Origin: a virus
Length of the DNA: 27,984 bases
IMG/VR virus record: IMGVR_UViG_3300000405_002089
Location: 1-27,984 of that record
Strand: one strand, 5' to 3'
The notes below the pieces were generated by a model. The model was not told where the DNA came from. It saw nothing but the letters and a program-made list of their open reading frames with translations, and searched no databases. The position numbers and the translations under genes were made by a program. This document shows positions 5,237 to 13,338 of this stretch, piece by piece (the stretch's first letter is position 1; each line of letters opens with the position of its first letter).

Positions 5237-7986
5237 GGCTTCTCGATCCGCGGGGCAGCATGCAGACCATAGCGCAGCAACCGATCCAGCGGGAGCACCT
5301 GAAGATTAGAGACCCGCCGGCCCAGGATGGTCCGTTCAGCAGTTCCGTCAATAATGCCGGCGTTCTCCATCTGCTTCTTGAAGACGCGATCTGACTTCAC
5401 GGGCAGGCCGTTCCATTTTTCGCGCAGCGCTGGGCTGGTAGACAGGTGATCCATGATGTGACTCGTTCGGATCAAAAGAGCATCCCCGTTGTCAGGATCG
5501 ATCTGCCAATGGTAGGGATAGGAGAAGCGGCCGGCGGCGATCTCGGAGAGGGCAGTCTCCATGATCCAGACCCAAGGCTCACGATCGGCGCTGGTCTCGC
5601 CGATGTGGCTGTTCATCTCGGTCAACAGATCACTATCGAATTCGCCCTGGGCGGTGTCGATGCCTGCGAAGTCGCACAGGTAGATCCAAGCGAGGTACAA
5701 CGCGGCATAGTTACCAGACATGCGGAGTGCACCGCTGTCCGATCCGCTGGCCATGGATGCGTCCAGGAAGGTCCCACGCACCTCACGGTACTTTTCAAGC
5801 ACTACCTTCTTCGGCAGCCGGGTGATGTATTCCAGCCATGCACGCACAGGGAATCGAGGCAGATCGTCAGGCAGCAGCGGCCCCTTCTTACCGGTGAGGT
5901 CCGTGCGGATAATCTTGCCCAGCAGTGAGCGTACAGGGACATCCTCGCCGGCGAGCAGCACAGGTGCCGAGAGCAGATATTCCGTCATCTCGGCACCGCG
6001 GCGCGTCACCGTGTACTGATAGTTCTCCTGCAGCATGCCCACAGCCTTGTCGATGACCTCTTGCCGGCGGGCGGAGAGTTCCTCCCATCCGATCGGATGA
6101 GATGTGTGGCTGATTGAGGTCAACAGCCGGAATTCCGTGGTGAGGGACTGGCCGGACAGCATTGTCATGCCGATGGCGCGCTCCAGACGCTTGATCAAGG
6201 TGGATTTGCCACTGCCCTTATCGGACTGAATCATCATGTGTGGCCAGAAGCCCAGCAAAACCTTCAGGTGCGCGCCCAGACCCCACACCAATGGGAAGAG
6301 GGCGGCATTGCTCTTGAAGGTCTCCTGGAAGGCCCCGATCACTTGACGAGCCTCTCGCTCACCTCCGGTCGGGAAAGTGAGGTTGTGGTACGGGCATTGC
6401 TTCTCGGGCTCCGTGAAATAGCAGTCCGGCCCCTCGTTGACGATGAGTTGGCCATCGCGCCAGGCCACCCCTACGAAGTTCGCGGCCTGCCGCGCGCCCA
6501 GGTCCGCAGTGCGCTCCAGGATGTTCACCATGCGCGAGAAGGCTCCGCTGTTCCAGACCGGGCCGAACTTCTTCCATCCGTCGACGTTGTGGAGCTGCTC
6601 GTCCAACATGACGCGCCGCTGCAGCACCGGACCATGCCGTGGCGTCTGCACCGACACAGCGAAGTAGACCTGCGGCTGCTGGTCAGGATCTCCGGTCATG
6701 GTTGCGGTGGCGCTGGCCACAGAGACGCGGGAGATCGACGCCACGCGGAAGCCCGCCAGATCCACCATGATCGGTGTCTTGATCATGCCGTCCTCACCTT
6801 CCTTCTCCTCCATCTTGGCGATGTAGCTGGTGAAATCCTTCCGGACCCGGAATTTCCAGTACTGCGCGAAGTCATGCGCGGGCAGGTAGACGCGTTTGAT
6901 GCCTGGTGTCCCGACCTCCCCCGACAGCCCAGGGATCAGCCAGTATTCGTGCTTATCGAGGGCCGCCCGCAGCTTCTCCGCGCCGAGCTCCTGCAGCATG
7001 TCGTTGACATCATTGATCGGTTCATCGTCCTCATCCTTCCAGTCGGCCTGGTCCACTAGCATCACGCCGATATTCAGGGCCACCAAGCGCTCCACGAGGC
7101 GCCACGCTGCCTCCGGCCCCTGTCGATGCCCGGCGAGCTTGTGGGGCGGTTCAAAGGGCTGATCGTTGTCCAGGCAGAGCACCACCTGCTTACCGCGCAG
7201 GAAAGTCCAGTCTGCATGGTCGACGTTGCCCAGGCCGCGAAGCGCGATGGCGAAAGCATGTTCGTCGGCAGTCTCGATCGACAGGCAGTTGATCGCAGAC
7301 TCGACGATGAAGACATTCCGGGCGTGCTTCAGGCGGCGCCAGTCGCTGCACCACAAGACGCCATCCTTCTCACCCTGGGACCGCGTCTTCACGCCGCCAT
7401 TGATATCGGGATCCAGGTAACGGAGGTCGACGGCACGTACCTGATCGGTGTGCTGGTCGCGGATGATGAAGGCTGCAGCAGGGCCGCCGTGGCCAACCTC
7501 TCCAGAGGGCCTCGAAGGAGAGACGTAGTTGTTGAAGCCCAGAGTCTTCCGGCTGATGGCTTTGTCTATCACCTTGTCGGCAATGCCACGGCTGGTCAGG
7601 TATTCACGCACCTGGGTGGCCTCGGCGACGCACTTATCAGCGATGTGCTCCACGAGGCTTTTCTCGCGTGCCTCCTGAGTGTTCTGGACCCGGCGCTCGG
7701 TCGGGATCCCGTATTGGTCATGAAGCCACCGCATGGCCTCGCTGACTTCCGTGATGCCGAGGACCCACATGACCAGGTCGACGCAGGAACCGCGTGCGTG
7801 CGGCTGGCCTTCCGCACTGTAATCGCGGAAGCTCCGGCCATCCTTCGCAATGCCGATGGATGGTGATTTGTCCTCATGGTGCGGGCTGTGGTAGTTCGCG
7901 TTGCCGCCTTTCCCTCGCTTCAGTCCCAGCCTTTCGGCCAGGTCGTGGAGGTCAATGCGGTTCCGAAGTTCTTCGATTGATGCCAT
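5233..7986 (-). CDS. Phage DNA primase-helicase (TOPRIM plus P-loop ATPase)
   Basis: A 917-residue replication protein. The N-terminus (about 5-95) resembles a CHC2 zinc-binding primase domain: HSPHHEDKSPS stands where CPFHxEKTPS is usual, and only one later Cys (68) is evident, so the zinc site looks changed. A TOPRIM domain follows, with Glu229 in VESAINCLS and the metal site LDND (272-275). The second half carries a Walker A motif, SDKGSGKST (588-596), in a AAA/helicase-like domain. The protein should prime and unwind the phage chromosome and its presence suggests self-directed replication. The stop overlaps the adenine methylase start by ATGA. Confidence 0.9.
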   Translation of the reverse strand: MASIEELRNRIDLHDLAERLGLKRGKGGNANYHSPHHEDKSPSIGIAKDGRSFRDYSAEGQPHARGSCVDLVMWVLGITEVSEAMRWLHDQYGIPTERRVQNTQEAREKSLVEHIADKCVAEATQVREYLTSRGIADKVIDKAISRKTLGFNNYVSPSRPSGEVGHGGPAAAFIIRDQHTDQVRAVDLRYLDPDINGGVKTRSQGEKDGVLWCSDWRRLKHARNVFIVESAINCLSIETADEHAFAIALRGLGNVDHADWTFLRGKQVVLCLDNDQPFEPPHKLAGHRQGPEAAWRLVERLVALNIGVMLVDQADWKDEDDEPINDVNDMLQELGAEKLRAALDKHEYWLIPGLSGEVGTPGIKRVYLPAHDFAQYWKFRVRKDFTSYIAKMEEKEGEDGMIKTPIMVDLAGFRVASISRVSVASATATMTGDPDQQPQVYFAVSVQTPRHGPVLQRRVMLDEQLHNVDGWKKFGPVWNSGAFSRMVNILERTADLGARQAANFVGVAWRDGQLIVNEGPDCYFTEPEKQCPYHNLTFPTGGEREARQVIGAFQETFKSNAALFPLVWGLGAHLKVLLGFWPHMMIQSDKGSGKSTLIKRLERAIGMTMLSGQSLTTEFRLLTSISHTSHPIGWEELSARRQEVIDKAVGMLQENYQYTVTRRGAEMTEYLLSAPVLLAGEDVPVRSLLGKIIRTDLTGKKGPLLPDDLPRFPVRAWLEYITRLPKKVVLEKYREVRGTFLDASMASGSDSGALRMSGNYAALYLAWIYLCDFAGIDTAQGEFDSDLLTEMNSHIGETSADREPWVWIMETALSEIAAGRFSYPYHWQIDPDNGDALLIRTSHIMDHLSTSPALREKWNGLPVKSDRVFKKQMENAGIIDGTAERTILGRRVSNLQVLPLDRLLRYGLHAAPRIEKP

Positions 7987-7991
7987 CTTTT

Positions 7992-8234
7992 TTATCTATA
8001 TCCGTTGATGCGGGCCCAGACGTCGGGAGAGAGGTGCCCCTCCATGTCTGGATCCTCTTGCATGTCATCCAGGGCTGCGTTCACTGCGGCCAGCAGCGTT
8101 TCCCCCTCGCCCCAGGCCTGCGGCTCCGCGGCGTCACAGTAGATCGCCACTTCCCAGCCGGCGCCAAAGGATGGAACGACACTGACGCGTAGCTCCTCCA
8201 TGAGGGAGCGCAGGTTCAGGGAGGTGGCGATCAT
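7992..8234 (-). CDS. Small hypothetical protein
   Basis: An 80-residue protein that I do not recognise. It starts MIATSLNLRSL and is acidic overall, with a predicted beta strand (WEVAIYCDA) followed by a helical segment (TLLAAVNAALDDMQ). This resembles the small DUF1902- or HicB-like folds that phages use, but the match is too weak to name. I chose the ATG at 8234 because it overlaps the upstream stop as ATGA, as do most neighbours. A start at 8255 would add seven residues that overlap the previous gene. It lies five bases before the primase gene and is probably co-transcribed with it. Confidence 0.7.
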   Translation of the reverse strand: MIATSLNLRSLMEELRVSVVPSFGAGWEVAIYCDAAEPQAWGEGETLLAAVNAALDDMQEDPDMEGHLSPDVWARINGYR

Positions 8235-8557
8235 TTGGTGTTTCCCTCTGGCCATTTGTACCTATCATCGAAGCCGCGATAGTCTGGATCCCCGGGCCAC
8301 TCGGCGCCGTAGTACAGCCGTGACGTTTGGAGCTTCCCCCCCCGCGCGATGCGATGGAGCACGTGCCCCAACCAAGAATGGATCTTGTGCTTGTCGATCA
8401 GCTCTCGGAAATCGCTATAGGACAACCACTCTTCAGGTCGGGAGGAAAAAACCGCGAGAATTTCCTGCTCGACCTCGATCGAGAAGGCTTTCTCTCTCGC
8501 GATATCGCGGCTGTCGCGCGCAGGAGGCCGTTGGAACAGTTCAAGTTGCGCAACCAT
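8231..8557 (-). CDS. Hypothetical protein with N-terminal QLELF clamp-binding-like motif
   Basis: A 108-residue protein that starts MVAQLELFQRPP. QLELF at residues 4-8 fits the QLxLF form of the beta-sliding-clamp-binding pentapeptide. The body (about 20-75) looks like a winged-helix or HTH segment: a helix with EVEQEILAVFSSRPEEWLSYSDF, then IHSWLGHVLHRIARGGKLQTSRLYYGAEW, a typical helix-then-wing pattern seen in small phage DNA-binding proteins. The tail is charged. A longer in-frame reading upstream is only a shadow of the preceding gene. The start at 8557 lies 17 bases inside that gene and the stop overlaps the next start by ATGA. Function is unknown; DNA binding near the replication genes is an inference. 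Confidence 0.75.
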   Translation of the reverse strand: MVAQLELFQRPPARDSRDIAREKAFSIEVEQEILAVFSSRPEEWLSYSDFRELIDKHKIHSWLGHVLHRIARGGKLQTSRLYYGAEWPGDPDYRGFDDRYKWPEGNTK

Positions 8558-9290
8558 GATCTGCCCCCTGCGCGACGTTCGTGGCCACGGCCACCGGCTG
8601 CGCCACGGCTGGCGAGGGGGAGGCGCAGCAGCGTGCCAGCACCTCAGATTCGACCGCCCGCACGAATGCCAAAGTCTCATCGCGCCCGAACATTCGGTAA
8701 ATGGTCTGCCCGTTGGCGGTGGCCGCAATCTGGTCAACGACGGTATCGCCCATTGCGACGTACTGGAGCGTCGCACGATGCGCTGCCTGATCGACAGGAA
8801 CTGGCCCTGCCGGTGGTGGGGTCTCGTCGTCTTTTCGGCCGCGGCTCGAATGTCGCAGCTGCGCGACGATATCGCACAGACTTGCCTGCTTGGCGGCGCC
8901 TGCCGCCCCATTCAGTAGCACATCGATCTCGCGCACCAGGCGGCGGTGGTCGGCCAATACCTCCTCGTAGTCAGCCGCCGTCAAGCCATCCTCTGCAGGC
9001 GTCTTGCCATACTCCTCCTTCAGTTGATCGATCAGGCGCTTGTTGCGCTGGCCGACTCCACTCAAGAGGGCGAGGAGTAATAGGTCATGCGGACCGCGCG
9101 TCACACGGTTGAAGCCCTTGATAGCGAGGGACTTCCAGGCGCGCGTCGGGCTGTCGATGCGTGAGAGGCGAACCTTGTAATTACCCTCTTCCCGCGTGCC
9201 GGTACCATCGTTGGCGATCTCGATGGTTCCCATGTGACGCGCCTTCGACTGGTCGCCCAGGGGCCACATTTCGATGCGGACGTGGATCAT
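8541..9290 (-). CDS. Hypothetical phage protein, two-part
   Basis: A 249-residue protein starting MIHVRIEMWPLGD. The first ~75 residues (beta-rich, with IANDGTGTREEGNYKVRL) look like a small phage protein family usually found alone. The rest is a separate, mostly helical part with LTAADYEEVLADHRRLVREIDVLLNG, then a Pro-rich stretch and a second helical block. A fusion of two genes is therefore possible. The C-terminal end (QPVAVATN..QG) nearly repeats the C-terminal end of the upstream cytosine methyltransferase (RPVAVAMN..QG), a 28-base repeat in DNA. The ATG at 9290 overlaps the methyltransferase stop by ATGA. The upstream extension of the frame lies inside that gene and is not used. Confidence 0.75.
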   Translation of the reverse strand: MIHVRIEMWPLGDQSKARHMGTIEIANDGTGTREEGNYKVRLSRIDSPTRAWKSLAIKGFNRVTRGPHDLLLLALLSGVGQRNKRLIDQLKEEYGKTPAEDGLTAADYEEVLADHRRLVREIDVLLNGAAGAAKQASLCDIVAQLRHSSRGRKDDETPPPAGPVPVDQAAHRATLQYVAMGDTVVDQIAATANGQTIYRMFGRDETLAFVRAVESEVLARCCASPSPAVAQPVAVATNVAQGADHGCAT

Positions 9291-11227
9291 GCTTGGTCTC
9301 CCTGTGTGAGGTTCATGGCCACGGCCACCGGCCGCACCCAGATTGGCGCTGCGCTCAGTTGGAAGGTCTCGCCGGACCAGGCCAAGAGCAAGGTGCGACC
9401 CATCTCGGAAGCGATGGCCTCGGCCGCAGCCGGGGGGACAGCGTTCCCGATGCGCTCGCGCCAAGCTTGATCCGACAGGCCGTCCAGCTCCAGCATCTCC
9501 TCCGGGTCCACCAGGGACTGCAGTGCGGCCAGCTCCAGGGTCGTGAAGGGACGGTGCCAAGTGCCGTCCAGCGCACGGATGACGCAGACGAGCTTGTCGG
9601 CCGCCGCCGGTATGCGCGGGTCAGCGACCGACCAGCGGCCGTTGTCGTAGCTGGCCGCCGAGGCCACAGCACCAGAGTGCGCATCCATGGGCAGAACGCC
9701 ATAGTGGCCACCGGTCAGGTAGTGGTCCCCCTTCTGGGGAATGCCGGCCGGGCGCGGGTCGGCCACGGCATAGGCCCCGTTGGCATTCCCGGCAATGACC
9801 GCGCGGCTATGCTCATTCCAGCCATGCACGGGGTATTTCCCGTGCAGATCCGATGCCACCTCGCTTCCGCGGGGATCTGCGACAGCGAAGGCACCATTGC
9901 CAGTCGTGGATGCGGAAATGACGGCGCCGGCAGGCTCGCCCATGCCCGTCACGCGGTATTTCGTCTGCTTGTAGTCTTCGCGCTGTGCTGGACGCGGATC
10001 CGCGACGGCCTGGCCGGTGCCGTGAGCGCTGGTCACCGCGCACGATGAGCGATCCCATTCGACGATGCGGAACTCGTTGGAGTGCTTGGCAGGGCCGGCG
10101 TGGCGCGGGTCCGCGATCGAGAAAGTGCCCTGGCCGGGCGACTTGACGCCGATCACCGCGCCGGACGATTCCCGCCAATCCAGCACGCCATACTGCTGGT
10201 ACTCGGCCGCGCCGGCCGCAGCGCGTGGGTCTGCGACAGCGAAGGAGCCATTGTTCGGCAGGCTGCGGCCGGTGACGGTACCGCGCGTCGCTTGCCAGGC
10301 ATCCACGCCCAGAAAGCCGCCGTTGCGGTTTTCCGGCACGATCAGGTAATCCCGCAGGTGGCCGTGCTCGATCGCCAGGCGGTTGAGGCTGCGCCAGTCC
10401 TTGCCGGCCTCCACGAATGCAAGGCGCACCCAGGTCTTCCACTGCAGCGACGGGATACGGTGCATCGGGCCGCCGGCCGGATCACCCGGCAGTGGCATCC
10501 GGCCCAAGATATCGCCCACCGCCAGCAGGCTGCGCTTCGGCGGTTCGTAGAGGAAGTTCGGTACCTTGGCCATGTGGCGGCCGACCAGCAGGAACCGCTT
10601 GCGGCTCTGGGCCAGGCCTCCGATCTCACCGCAGTCGTGCGTGGTCTCGGCCGTCGCATAGCCATACTGGCGCAGCAGCGCGACGATCTGGTCCAGCAGG
10701 TTGCGCCCACGGGTGGCGATGCGCGGCACGTTCTCGAAGATGATCAGCTCCGGGGGATCGTCGGCCCAGGCCTCCAGCATCAGCCAGACGCCGCGCAGGG
10801 TCAGCCGGTTGAGGGCCTGGTACTTGTCGGTCTTGCTCTTGCCCTCGGCCAGCAGGCCGGAGAAGCCCTTGCACGGTGCGGACAGGAACACGATATGCGG
10901 GCGTTCGCCGCCGGCAGCGCGGCTGATGTCGGCGGGGAGGGCCTCACGCCAGCCAGGCGGCGGCATGTGACCGTGGAAGGCCAGGTACTGGTCCAGGTCG
11001 AACAGGTCCAGGGTCGTGGCCGGCACGCCCACCAGGCGGCCGAAATCGCGGTTCGCTGCAGCATCCACGTCCACGCTGCCGATGCAGCGGAACTTGGCCA
11101 CCATGTTGCCCACGCGGGCGCTGGCCCGGCAGAAGCCACGGGCTCCACCGCCGATGGCGCCGAACAGGTGGAAGTGGCGGATCTCACGGACGTCGTCCTT
11201 GATGCCACTGAAAATATCTCGCTTCAT
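9287..11227 (-). CDS. DNA cytosine-C5 methyltransferase with six tandem internal repeats
   Basis: A 646-residue enzyme; typical members have 330-450 residues. The C5-MTase motifs are in order: a motif I-like N-terminus (HLFGAIGGGARG, 20-31), catalytic motif IV APCKGFSG (Cys119), motif VI FENV (164-167), motif VIII QSRKR (207-211), motif IX-like FTTLELAALQ (561-570) and motif X GNAVPP (594-599). The extra length lies between VIII and IX, where the target-recognition domain belongs. Residues ~301-538 are six diverged repeats, each ending (V/I)ADPR at 331, 371, 408, 449, 488 and 534, so the unit is 37-46 residues. No partner endonuclease is nearby. It probably protects phage DNA. Because recognition is normally set in this region, the repeats may affect specificity. 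Confidence 0.93.
   Translation of the reverse strand: MKRDIFSGIKDDVREIRHFHLFGAIGGGARGFCRASARVGNMVAKFRCIGSVDVDAAANRDFGRLVGVPATTLDLFDLDQYLAFHGHMPPPGWREALPADISRAAGGERPHIVFLSAPCKGFSGLLAEGKSKTDKYQALNRLTLRGVWLMLEAWADDPPELIIFENVPRIATRGRNLLDQIVALLRQYGYATAETTHDCGEIGGLAQSRKRFLLVGRHMAKVPNFLYEPPKRSLLAVGDILGRMPLPGDPAGGPMHRIPSLQWKTWVRLAFVEAGKDWRSLNRLAIEHGHLRDYLIVPENRNGGFLGVDAWQATRGTVTGRSLPNNGSFAVADPRAAAGAAEYQQYGVLDWRESSGAVIGVKSPGQGTFSIADPRHAGPAKHSNEFRIVEWDRSSCAVTSAHGTGQAVADPRPAQREDYKQTKYRVTGMGEPAGAVISASTTGNGAFAVADPRGSEVASDLHGKYPVHGWNEHSRAVIAGNANGAYAVADPRPAGIPQKGDHYLTGGHYGVLPMDAHSGAVASAASYDNGRWSVADPRIPAAADKLVCVIRALDGTWHRPFTTLELAALQSLVDPEEMLELDGLSDQAWRERIGNAVPPAAAEAIASEMGRTLLLAWSGETFQLSAAPIWVRPVAVAMNLTQGDQA
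9614..10327 (-). repeat. Six diverged coding repeats ending (V/I)ADPR inside the cytosine methyltransferase
   Basis: Each unit has the pattern of a W or G near the start, then SGAV with a small residue, a short variable loop, G-x-G/F-x-VADPR, and a variable Ala/Pro-rich linker. Distances between the VADPR ends are 40, 37, 41, 39 and 46 residues. The SGAV/GTVTG part resembles the 'RL..W..P..Tvt' segment that precedes motif IX in ordinary C5 methyltransferases, so the units may be copies of that segment. Sequence divergence shows the expansion is not recent. Confidence 0.85.
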
Positions 11228-11237
11228 GGACAGGTCC

Positions 11238-11786
11238 TCAGAGTTGGCCGGTGACTTCCTTGAAGCGACGGAGGAACTCAGCCTCTGCCGACAAGGGGAG
11301 CTTGGGGGTGATGGGAGCGCGGCGGGCCGATATCCCGGCCAGCGCAGGCCAGGGCGCGCTATCCGGTGCCAGGAGGTCGCGCCGCTCGGTGGCCAGCATC
11401 ACGAGGTCTGCTTCATGAATTGCAGCTGCTGCCGCCGACGAAGGATAGGGATCGAGGCCGAAGGCGATGTGGATCTTCGCCAGCATGCCGACCTCCAGCT
11501 CGCGGTTCTCGCTGTTGTGCCGCATGCACTTCAGGGGCTGCACCATGTCGCCCACGTAGGCCTCGCCCGAGTCGTGCAGCAGGCCGTAGAGCTTCAGCTC
11601 CTTGGGCAGTAGGTCGGCCACGCCGACGCTGTGCTGTGCCACCGAGTAGAACTGGCGAGTGTGGCCGCCGAAGCGGCAGATCTGGGACAGCGCATGCGCG
11701 ATGTCGACGATGTGGATGTCGGCTGGCGTGGCCTCGGTGAGGCTCACGTAGTTGCCGAGGGTGGTATAGATCGAGTTCGGTTTCAT
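11238..11786 (-). CDS. HD-domain phosphohydrolase (YfbR-like nucleotidase)
   Basis: A 182-residue HD-superfamily metal-dependent phosphohydrolase. Visible motif residues are His52 (in YSVAQHS), His71-Asp72 (in LLHDSGEAYVGD) and an Asp further on (EADLVML). Phage proteins of this type are related to YfbR, a 5'-deoxynucleotidase, and are likely to act on nucleotides during phage DNA synthesis. The N-terminus IYTTLGNYVSLTEATPADIHIVDIAHALSQICRFGGHT is typical of the phage subgroup. I chose the ATG at 11786; the longer reading frame is a shadow of the gene upstream. It lies 10 bases before the methyltransferase gene, in the same early operon. Confidence 0.85.
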   Translation of the reverse strand: MKPNSIYTTLGNYVSLTEATPADIHIVDIAHALSQICRFGGHTRQFYSVAQHSVGVADLLPKELKLYGLLHDSGEAYVGDMVQPLKCMRHNSENRELEVGMLAKIHIAFGLDPYPSSAAAAAIHEADLVMLATERRDLLAPDSAPWPALAGISARRAPITPKLPLSAEAEFLRRFKEVTGQL

Positions 11787-11802
11787 TTGGGATCTCGGTA
11801 GG

Positions 11803-12024
11803 TCAGATGGACTTGCTGGTGATCGAGGAGGGCGCCGGCGGCCGGGCGCACCAGGAACTGGGCTTGATCGAGCTGCTGCGCGCGGAAGAGGGCTGGATGT
11901 GCTGCGCCGGCAGCATGCCTGCCAGCACGAATGCGGATAGGACCCCGGCGAGCCAGGCACCGAGGAGGCGCAAGAGCATGCTGCGCTTGCTGATGACGAG
12001 CAGGACGCCAATGCGGTAGGTCAT
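11803..12024 (-). CDS. Small single-span membrane protein
   Basis: A 73-residue protein of unknown function. Positively charged N-terminal residues (KRS) precede a hydrophobic segment LLRLLGAWLAGVLSAFVLAGML (about 14-35), followed by a polar Ser/Pro/Lys-rich tail. This suggests one membrane span. The ATG at 12024 overlaps the previous stop by ATGA, which is why I prefer it over an upstream start. It is one of three small membrane-protein genes in this part of the early operon. Confidence 0.65.
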   Translation of the reverse strand: MTYRIGVLLVISKRSMLLRLLGAWLAGVLSAFVLAGMLPAQHIQPSSARSSSIKPSSWCARPPAPSSITSKSI

Positions 12025-12266
12025 TGCGAGACCTCCACCAGACTGCTGACGCGCCACTTGTTCATCTTGTCGACGGCCAGGGCCATGCTCATGAGAGCAG
12101 CCGCCAGCTCACGCGCCTGGTCGGCGTTGAGGCTGGAGGTAGCGAAGAGCCCGTCGTTATGCAGCATGATGGTCACACGGGCAGGGACAAGGTTGCGGGG
12201 CGCGATCGCCTCGGCCTTCAGGGGCAAGCCATAGATCGGCTTGATCTCGTGAGATACGGCAGTCAT
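12021..12266 (-). CDS. Small hypothetical phage protein
   Basis: An 81-residue protein starting MTAVSHEIKPIYG. The middle (VPARVTIMLHNDGLFATSS) looks like a beta strand pair and the C-terminal half (ADQARELAAALMSMALAVDKMN) an amphipathic helix. I do not recognise the family. GGAG lies about eight bases upstream of the ATG at 12266, a good ribosome-binding site. Its stop overlaps the next gene's start by ATGA. It is probably co-transcribed with its small neighbours. Confidence 0.7.
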   Translation of the reverse strand: MTAVSHEIKPIYGLPLKAEAIAPRNLVPARVTIMLHNDGLFATSSLNADQARELAAALMSMALAVDKMNKWRVSSLVEVSQ

Positions 12267-12268
12267 AG

Positions 12269-12514
12269 TCAAACTCCAGAAAGAGGGCGTGCCCAGAGGC
12301 CACGCAGGTAGCGATACGACAAGAAAATGGCCAGCATGAACATGCCCCACTGGTGCGACGAAAAGGTCTCCATGAACCAGCAGGGCTGGCCAGCCAGGCC
12401 GATGAAGCACCCGAGGCGGCGGTTCTCTTCGCCACCACGGGTCATGTAGAGCACGGAGCCGGCGCTGGTGGCGAGGATCCAGCACTGGACCAGCAGCCCG
12501 AGAAGGTCAGTCAT
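12269..12514 (-). CDS. Small phage membrane protein, two spans
   Basis: An 81-residue protein starting MTDLLGLLVQCWILATSAGSVLYM, a first hydrophobic span. A polar loop (TRGGEENRR) follows, then a second hydrophobic region GCFIGLAGQPCWFMETFSSHQWGMFMLAIFLSYRY. The GLAGQPxW...QWGMF pattern is one I associate with a small phage membrane protein family of unknown role; this is recall, not a search. The ATG at 12514 lies inside the end of the upstream recombinase gene (8-base overlap). Its position in the early operon argues against a lysis holin. Confidence 0.75.
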   Translation of the reverse strand: MTDLLGLLVQCWILATSAGSVLYMTRGGEENRRLGCFIGLAGQPCWFMETFSSHQWGMFMLAIFLSYRYLRGLWARPLSGV

Positions 12515-13178
12515 CGTTGTGTCTCCGATCGAAGCGGCGGCGCAGCTCGGCGCGGGTGATACGGTTGCCCTGATGGCGGTCCAGGTCGTCGAGGGTGTTC
12601 TCAACGTCCTCACGCAGGACGCCGGTGTACACCCCGGTCGAGGCGATGGAGTTATGGCCGAGCGCAGCCTTGACGACGCCGCGTGGGTCAGCGGCCTTGC
12701 TCCGGCGCATGATGTCGATGGCGCGCGTATGGCGCAGCCAGTGGGGGCTGAACTTGTCAGTGAGGCCGGCGGCGATCGCCCACTTCTTCAGGCGCAGCTC
12801 GATCGAGCGCACTGTCATCGGCCGGTCAGTGCTTTGACGGCTCACCAGGAGCGGGGCGGTCTTGGCAGGTTTCTCCTCGCCGGTAATCAGGATCCTGATC
12901 TCCAGGAGGTCGCGCAGTGCCTTCGAAAGCCCCAAGGTGACGTACACGCTGTGATCGCGCTTGCCGCCCTTACGGTTCTCTTTCGGGATGAAGTGGTACT
13001 TATCTGCCAGGGCCGCTTCAGCATCGCCCACCGTCATCAGGGCGAACTCCCCCACGCGCTCGGCGGAGAAGTAGAGGCCGCGAATGATGGCGCTGTCGCG
13101 GCGGGCGTAGATGTCATTGGACTGTCCAGCAGCTTTGAAAAGCCGCTTTCGTTCTTCTGGTGTCAGGTATCGCAGCAT
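12507..13178 (-). CDS. Minimal tyrosine recombinase (catalytic domain only)
   Basis: A 223-residue tyrosine recombinase that lacks the N-terminal core-binding domain. Catalytic residues are Arg41 (SAERVGE), a Lys in the KENRKGGK hairpin (about 66-73), His146-x-x-Arg149 (SPHWLRHT), His175 (LGHNS) and the nucleophile Tyr184 (GVYTG). The size and layout are like small XerD-type or invertase-like integrases (FimB/FimE are about 200 residues). It could invert or resolve DNA rather than integrate the phage. GGAG six bases before the ATG at 13178 favours that start over the ATG at 13190, which has no such site. It lies within the early operon, unusual for a recombinase. Confidence 0.88.
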   Translation of the reverse strand: MLRYLTPEERKRLFKAAGQSNDIYARRDSAIIRGLYFSAERVGEFALMTVGDAEAALADKYHFIPKENRKGGKRDHSVYVTLGLSKALRDLLEIRILITGEEKPAKTAPLLVSRQSTDRPMTVRSIELRLKKWAIAAGLTDKFSPHWLRHTRAIDIMRRSKAADPRGVVKAALGHNSIASTGVYTGVLREDVENTLDDLDRHQGNRITRAELRRRFDRRHNDD

Positions 13179-13227
13179 GTGGTTCTCCATGCGTGTGGGT
13201 GGCCCGCGCTCCCCAGCGCAGGTGGGG

Positions 13228-13338
13228 TTAGAAAGTGCCGTCCAGCAGGCCAGCGATGGTGATGAACAGGAGCACCGCCACCAAGGCTGAAAGCCAGTCG
13301 ATCGGCTTGGTCTTTCCGTCGCTGTTGTTCTCGTTCAT
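13228..13338 (-). CDS. 36-residue single-span membrane protein
   Basis: A small gene of 36 codons plus TAA. The protein begins MNENNSDGKTKPIDW and continues with a hydrophobic span LSALVAVLLFITIAGLL, ending DGTF. A strong ribosome-binding site, GGAGGAG, lies about seven bases upstream of the ATG. The start also overlaps the previous stop by ATGA, so both signals point to real translation. The predicted topology is a polar N-terminus and one membrane helix. Function is unknown. Confidence 0.7.
   Translation of the reverse strand: MNENNSDGKTKPIDWLSALVAVLLFITIAGLLDGTF

Noticed and set aside
8558-8911. N-terminal extension of the 108-residue gene
   Set aside because: The extension reads as Arg/Pro-rich low-complexity and overlaps the true upstream gene in another frame.
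9287-11227. Restriction-modification system
   Set aside because: No endonuclease gene adjoins either methyltransferase, so both are treated as orphans.
10082-11254. 390-residue plus-strand open frame
   Set aside because: Antisense to the cytosine methyltransferase; its repeats simply mirror that gene.
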